Notes under the pieces: model-generated
What the model was told of the DNA's origin: nothing
The model's input: the letters and a program-made list of their open reading frames with translations, nothing else
Databases searched by the model: none
From: Lachnospiraceae bacterium
GTDB taxonomy: Bacteria; Bacillota; Clostridia; Lachnospirales; Lachnospiraceae
DNA length: 64,000 bases
Assembly (NCBI GenBank): GCA_003979345.1
Contig: RYVZ01000002.1
Location: 105,845-169,844 of the forward strand
Reading direction: 5' to 3'
Shown here: positions 62,154 to 64,000 of the stretch, piece after piece
How positions within the stretch are numbered: the first letter of the stretch is position 1
How the letters are laid out: every line of letters starts with the position of its first letter
Position numbers and translations under genes: made by a program

Positions 62154-63743
62154 TCATTGTAAGCCCAACTGCGACCAGCTGGATACGCCTACGAAAGGTG
62201 CATATTGATTCAGACTGTCGCGATCCACCATCTGGTATACAAAATAAGCAGGCTTGGGAGCACCGTTTACGGTCATCAGACCGTTAGCCAAATTCTGTGC
62301 GATCTCTTCCGGATTATCAAGCATGGCGCTGTAAAGTACCATCTTAATGTACGGGTTTGCTGCGATCAGCTTATAGGAATAAGCGAGCGCTGCCGCCTGA
62401 ATATTATCGTCATTGCCGGCACCCATGGAGCTAAAGCCAAGCTCGGAAATGATGATGTTTCTGACTGTGCCCGCAGGTGAAAGGAACTGCGGCTGCTGGA
62501 AGTAATCTGTCACAACATTCATGTTGAGCGGTGTGATCATCTTTGTGTTAGGTGTATTGTCCACCAGCTTTAACGGACCGTATCCGGGAGCCGTCGTCCA
62601 GAAGCTGCTGTGTGTCAGCGGAACGGAATACGGATGGAAAGAGAGTCCCCAGTTAATGTTTCCGGTTCTTAAGATCTCTGCGTTAAAAGCGTCGATGACC
62701 GGTTTGCCGCCGTAAGAGCTGCCGCCGTCACTGTGCGTCCATCGCTGGTCCGTGCAGATGTAAACGTTTGCAGCGCTGTTATGACTCTTGATCGCATTGT
62801 ATGCCACGCGGAACTGGGTTGCATAATCCACAGCAAATGCTTCCGCAGAAATCTCACCCGCATAGTGCCAGGAGTCGCTGCTGTTTACTTCGTTGCCGAT
62901 GACAAAGCTCTGTACGGAACCAAGCTTGCCGCCGCTATAACGATTTGCAAGGAAGGACATAAATGCCGCAAACTTCTCCTCGCCTGCCTGGGTAGTGACA
63001 TTGACGGAATAGAAATGAGGGTTCTTACCGGTGCCAAGTGCGCCCGGATGAATCATGTCGGCAGTTCCTGCCGAGAAGCTGTTAACGATGATCATGCAGA
63101 CATCAGCATTCTGCGCGTTGTAAAGACCAACGATCGTATCCAAAACCTTTACTTCCTGTGCGTTAAAGGAAAAAGTCTTGCCGTTGTGGGTATAATTGAT
63201 GCCTCCGCCGTTAAAGAACGCAGCCGTATCGACTGTTGTTCCGGCATATCCGACGCCGAGATCCGAGAGGATATGCGCATACGGCCAGTATGCCGTGATG
63301 CCCTTCTTGTTTCCGGTAGCCTCGGAAATGCTGACAGTTGCCTTGGTTGCAGCGGCTTCCGGATTGAGGATATACATCTCATTACTTACCGGAACAAAGG
63401 TTCCGCCGCTCTTTACGGTCACGACAAATCTGGAATACAGCTGTGAAGCGGGCGTATCAAGATTTAACGGTGTGGTAAAATAGATGATGCCGTCTGCTCC
63501 CAGCGTACCGGTTGCACAATAATTTTGTCTGACGCCGACTGCAGTCTCGTATGGCTGCAGCGCAAATAAGTAATACTGTCCGTCATCGCCCGCAGCGCTT
63601 CCGGTTGCGGCAACAACGACCTGATCGCCCTGAATGTTACAGAAATGTACTGTCACGGTATTCCCTGCGGCAGATACCGGAAGCCGCAACATAATGACCG
63701 CAACGAAGGCGATGAGCAGGCTGATTCCCCATCTCTTTTTCAT
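62154..63743 (-). CDS. Secreted DUF5722 glycosidase-like protein
   Basis: A 529-residue protein with a signal peptide (MKKRWG, hydrophobic core, cleavage after PVSAAG near residue 26), an N-terminal beta domain of about 120 residues, and a TIM-barrel-like DUF5722 domain. Two acidic motifs fit clan GH-A: GNEVN with Glu285 and SELG with Glu434, a typical acid/base-nucleophile spacing. Activity on a surface or host glycan is inferred; no substrate can be named. ATG 63743 has GGAGGG seven bases upstream. No sorting signal or cell-wall anchor is seen. Confidence 0.8.
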   Translation of the reverse strand: MKKRWGISLLIAFVAVIMLRLPVSAAGNTVTVHFCNIQGDQVVVAATGSAAGDDGQYYLFALQPYETAVGVRQNYCATGTLGADGIIYFTTPLNLDTPASQLYSRFVVTVKSGGTFVPVSNEMYILNPEAAATKATVSISEATGNKKGITAYWPYAHILSDLGVGYAGTTVDTAAFFNGGGINYTHNGKTFSFNAQEVKVLDTIVGLYNAQNADVCMIIVNSFSAGTADMIHPGALGTGKNPHFYSVNVTTQAGEEKFAAFMSFLANRYSGGKLGSVQSFVIGNEVNSSDSWHYAGEISAEAFAVDYATQFRVAYNAIKSHNSAANVYICTDQRWTHSDGGSSYGGKPVIDAFNAEILRTGNINWGLSFHPYSVPLTHSSFWTTAPGYGPLKLVDNTPNTKMITPLNMNVVTDYFQQPQFLSPAGTVRNIIISELGFSSMGAGNDDNIQAAALAYSYKLIAANPYIKMVLYSAMLDNPEEIAQNLANGLMTVNGAPKPAYFVYQMVDRDSLNQYAPFVGVSSWSQLGLQ

Positions 63744-63794
63744 ATGCTTTCCCTCCATAGATGTAATTAAAATATAGTTGTGGTATTCTCATGT

Positions 63795-63900
63795 TTAGCC
63801 TCCATGCTACGACTGCTTTTCAGGAGTAGCTAATGGCTCAAGTTTTTGCGTAGCATAAAACTTGCAGATTGAAAAATCTATTTTTCAATCTTGCACCAAA
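63795..63900 (-). ncRNA. Folded 5' leader upstream of the DUF5722 gene, pseudoknot-capable
   Basis: Read on the reverse strand: P1 GATTGAAAAA-taga-TTTTTCAATC (63867-63890). P2 CAAGTTTT/AAAACTTG (63857-63864 with 63839-63846) has a loop containing ATGCTACG. P3 has CCATTAGCTAC (63826-63836) opposite GTAGCATGG (63802-63810), with AGCC/GGCT at its base. The P2 loop is also perfectly complementary to CGTAGCAT (63804-63811) in the 3' arm of P3, allowing a pseudoknot or alternative fold. A GGAGG (63799-63803) is embedded. I do not recognise a known riboswitch class. Confidence 0.5.
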
Positions 63901-63913
63901 CGTGAGTAAAAAA

Positions 63914-63942
63914 ATTATATCAAATACATATTTACTATGCAA
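63914..63942 (-). promoter_or_regulatory. Promoter of the DUF5722 gene
   Basis: On the reverse strand TTGCAT (63937-63942), 17-base spacer, consensus TATAAT (63914-63919). Transcription would start near 63907 and yield a leader of about 165 nt. Confidence 0.8.
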
Positions 63943-63981
63943 CAGTTTTTTATTACTGTTCTCAAAATAACTATTCATGTA

Positions 63982-64000
63982 CTGTCTCTTATACACATCT
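63982..64000. other. Nextera/Tn5 mosaic-end adapter (artefact)
   Basis: CTGTCTCTTATACACATCT is exactly the 19-bp Tn5 mosaic end used in Nextera library adapters. Located at the very last bases, it is residual sequencing adapter at a contig end, not genomic DNA. Confidence 0.93.

Noticed and set aside
62733..63446. 237-codon forward open frame
   Set aside because: Antisense to the DUF5722 gene, no ribosome site, no recognisable domain.
63795..63907. Cyclic di-GMP-I (GEMM) riboswitch upstream of the DUF5722 gene
   Set aside because: ACGCAAA and GGCTAAA words occur, but the order of helices, the GAAA tetraloop and its receptor do not fit the consensus.

Overview
The window comes from a Gram-positive anaerobe of the class Clostridia, most probably a motile member of the Lachnospiraceae. 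The evidence is the gene content: a HrcA/CIRCE heat-shock operon, IreB, RNase J, YlbF, class III glutamine synthetase, CdaA-CdaR-GlmM, Mbl with FlhO/FlhP, ComF-YvyF and DUF6465. Further support is a beta-mannan locus tail of the type described in Roseburia, strong purine-rich Shine-Dalgarno sites and A/T-rich sigma-A promoters. No rRNA, tRNA, IS element, phage or CRISPR array was seen. The last 19 bases are a Nextera/Tn5 mosaic-end adapter, so the right edge is an untrimmed contig end.

Layout. 1-5290: tail of a mannan utilisation locus (GH130 phosphorylase end, CE17-like acetyl esterase, a GH1-mannose-6-phosphate isomerase fusion) and an aminotransferase. 5342-6834: uppP and a DUF6465 protein. 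7029-13966: hrcA-grpE-dnaK-dnaJ-prmA-rsmE behind a perfect CIRCE operator. 14065-18491: cysteine desulfurase-thiI, a reverse-strand HPr-like protein without the phosphorylatable histidine, and mtaB, which in Bacillus directly follows prmA-rsmE. 18587-24399: ireB-ruvX-DUF1292-rnj-ylbF-mltG(short)-yrrM-trhP, the Bacillus yrzL-yrrO order with rnj-ylbF inserted. 24707-26818: glnN behind a long leader with an attenuator-like hairpin. 26952-32812: a zinc-ribbon protein divergent from uvrB-uvrA, with a LexA box between them. 33140-36480: mbl-flhO-flhP-flgJ-like. 36689-40300: recD2, comF, yvyF. 40317-45514: two uncharacterised membrane proteins leading into cdaA-cdaR-glmM (c-di-AMP and amino-sugar synthesis). 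45626-47923: ptsH and leuA, separated by an unusual structured repeat region. 47933-59104: a surface glycopolymer cluster (DUF2142 protein, GT2, GT2+DUF2304, GT4, a pyruvyltransferase/FrhB-type fusion, a flippase, RfbD). 59162-63743 (reverse strand): a DUF3048 lipoprotein, a GtrII-type membrane glucosyltransferase and a secreted DUF5722 glycosidase-like protein with a folded 5' leader.

Most of the window is ordinary core genome. The points most worth a second look are: the GH1-ManA fusion, which keeps an internal ribosome site and start; a family of two-tier intergenic hairpins whose outer stems covary between copies; a tandem pair of roughly 100-nt structured repeats before leuA; a pseudoknot-capable leader before the DUF5722 gene; the histidine-less HPr; the pyruvyltransferase-iron-sulfur fusion; and two unknown membrane proteins directly upstream of cdaA.
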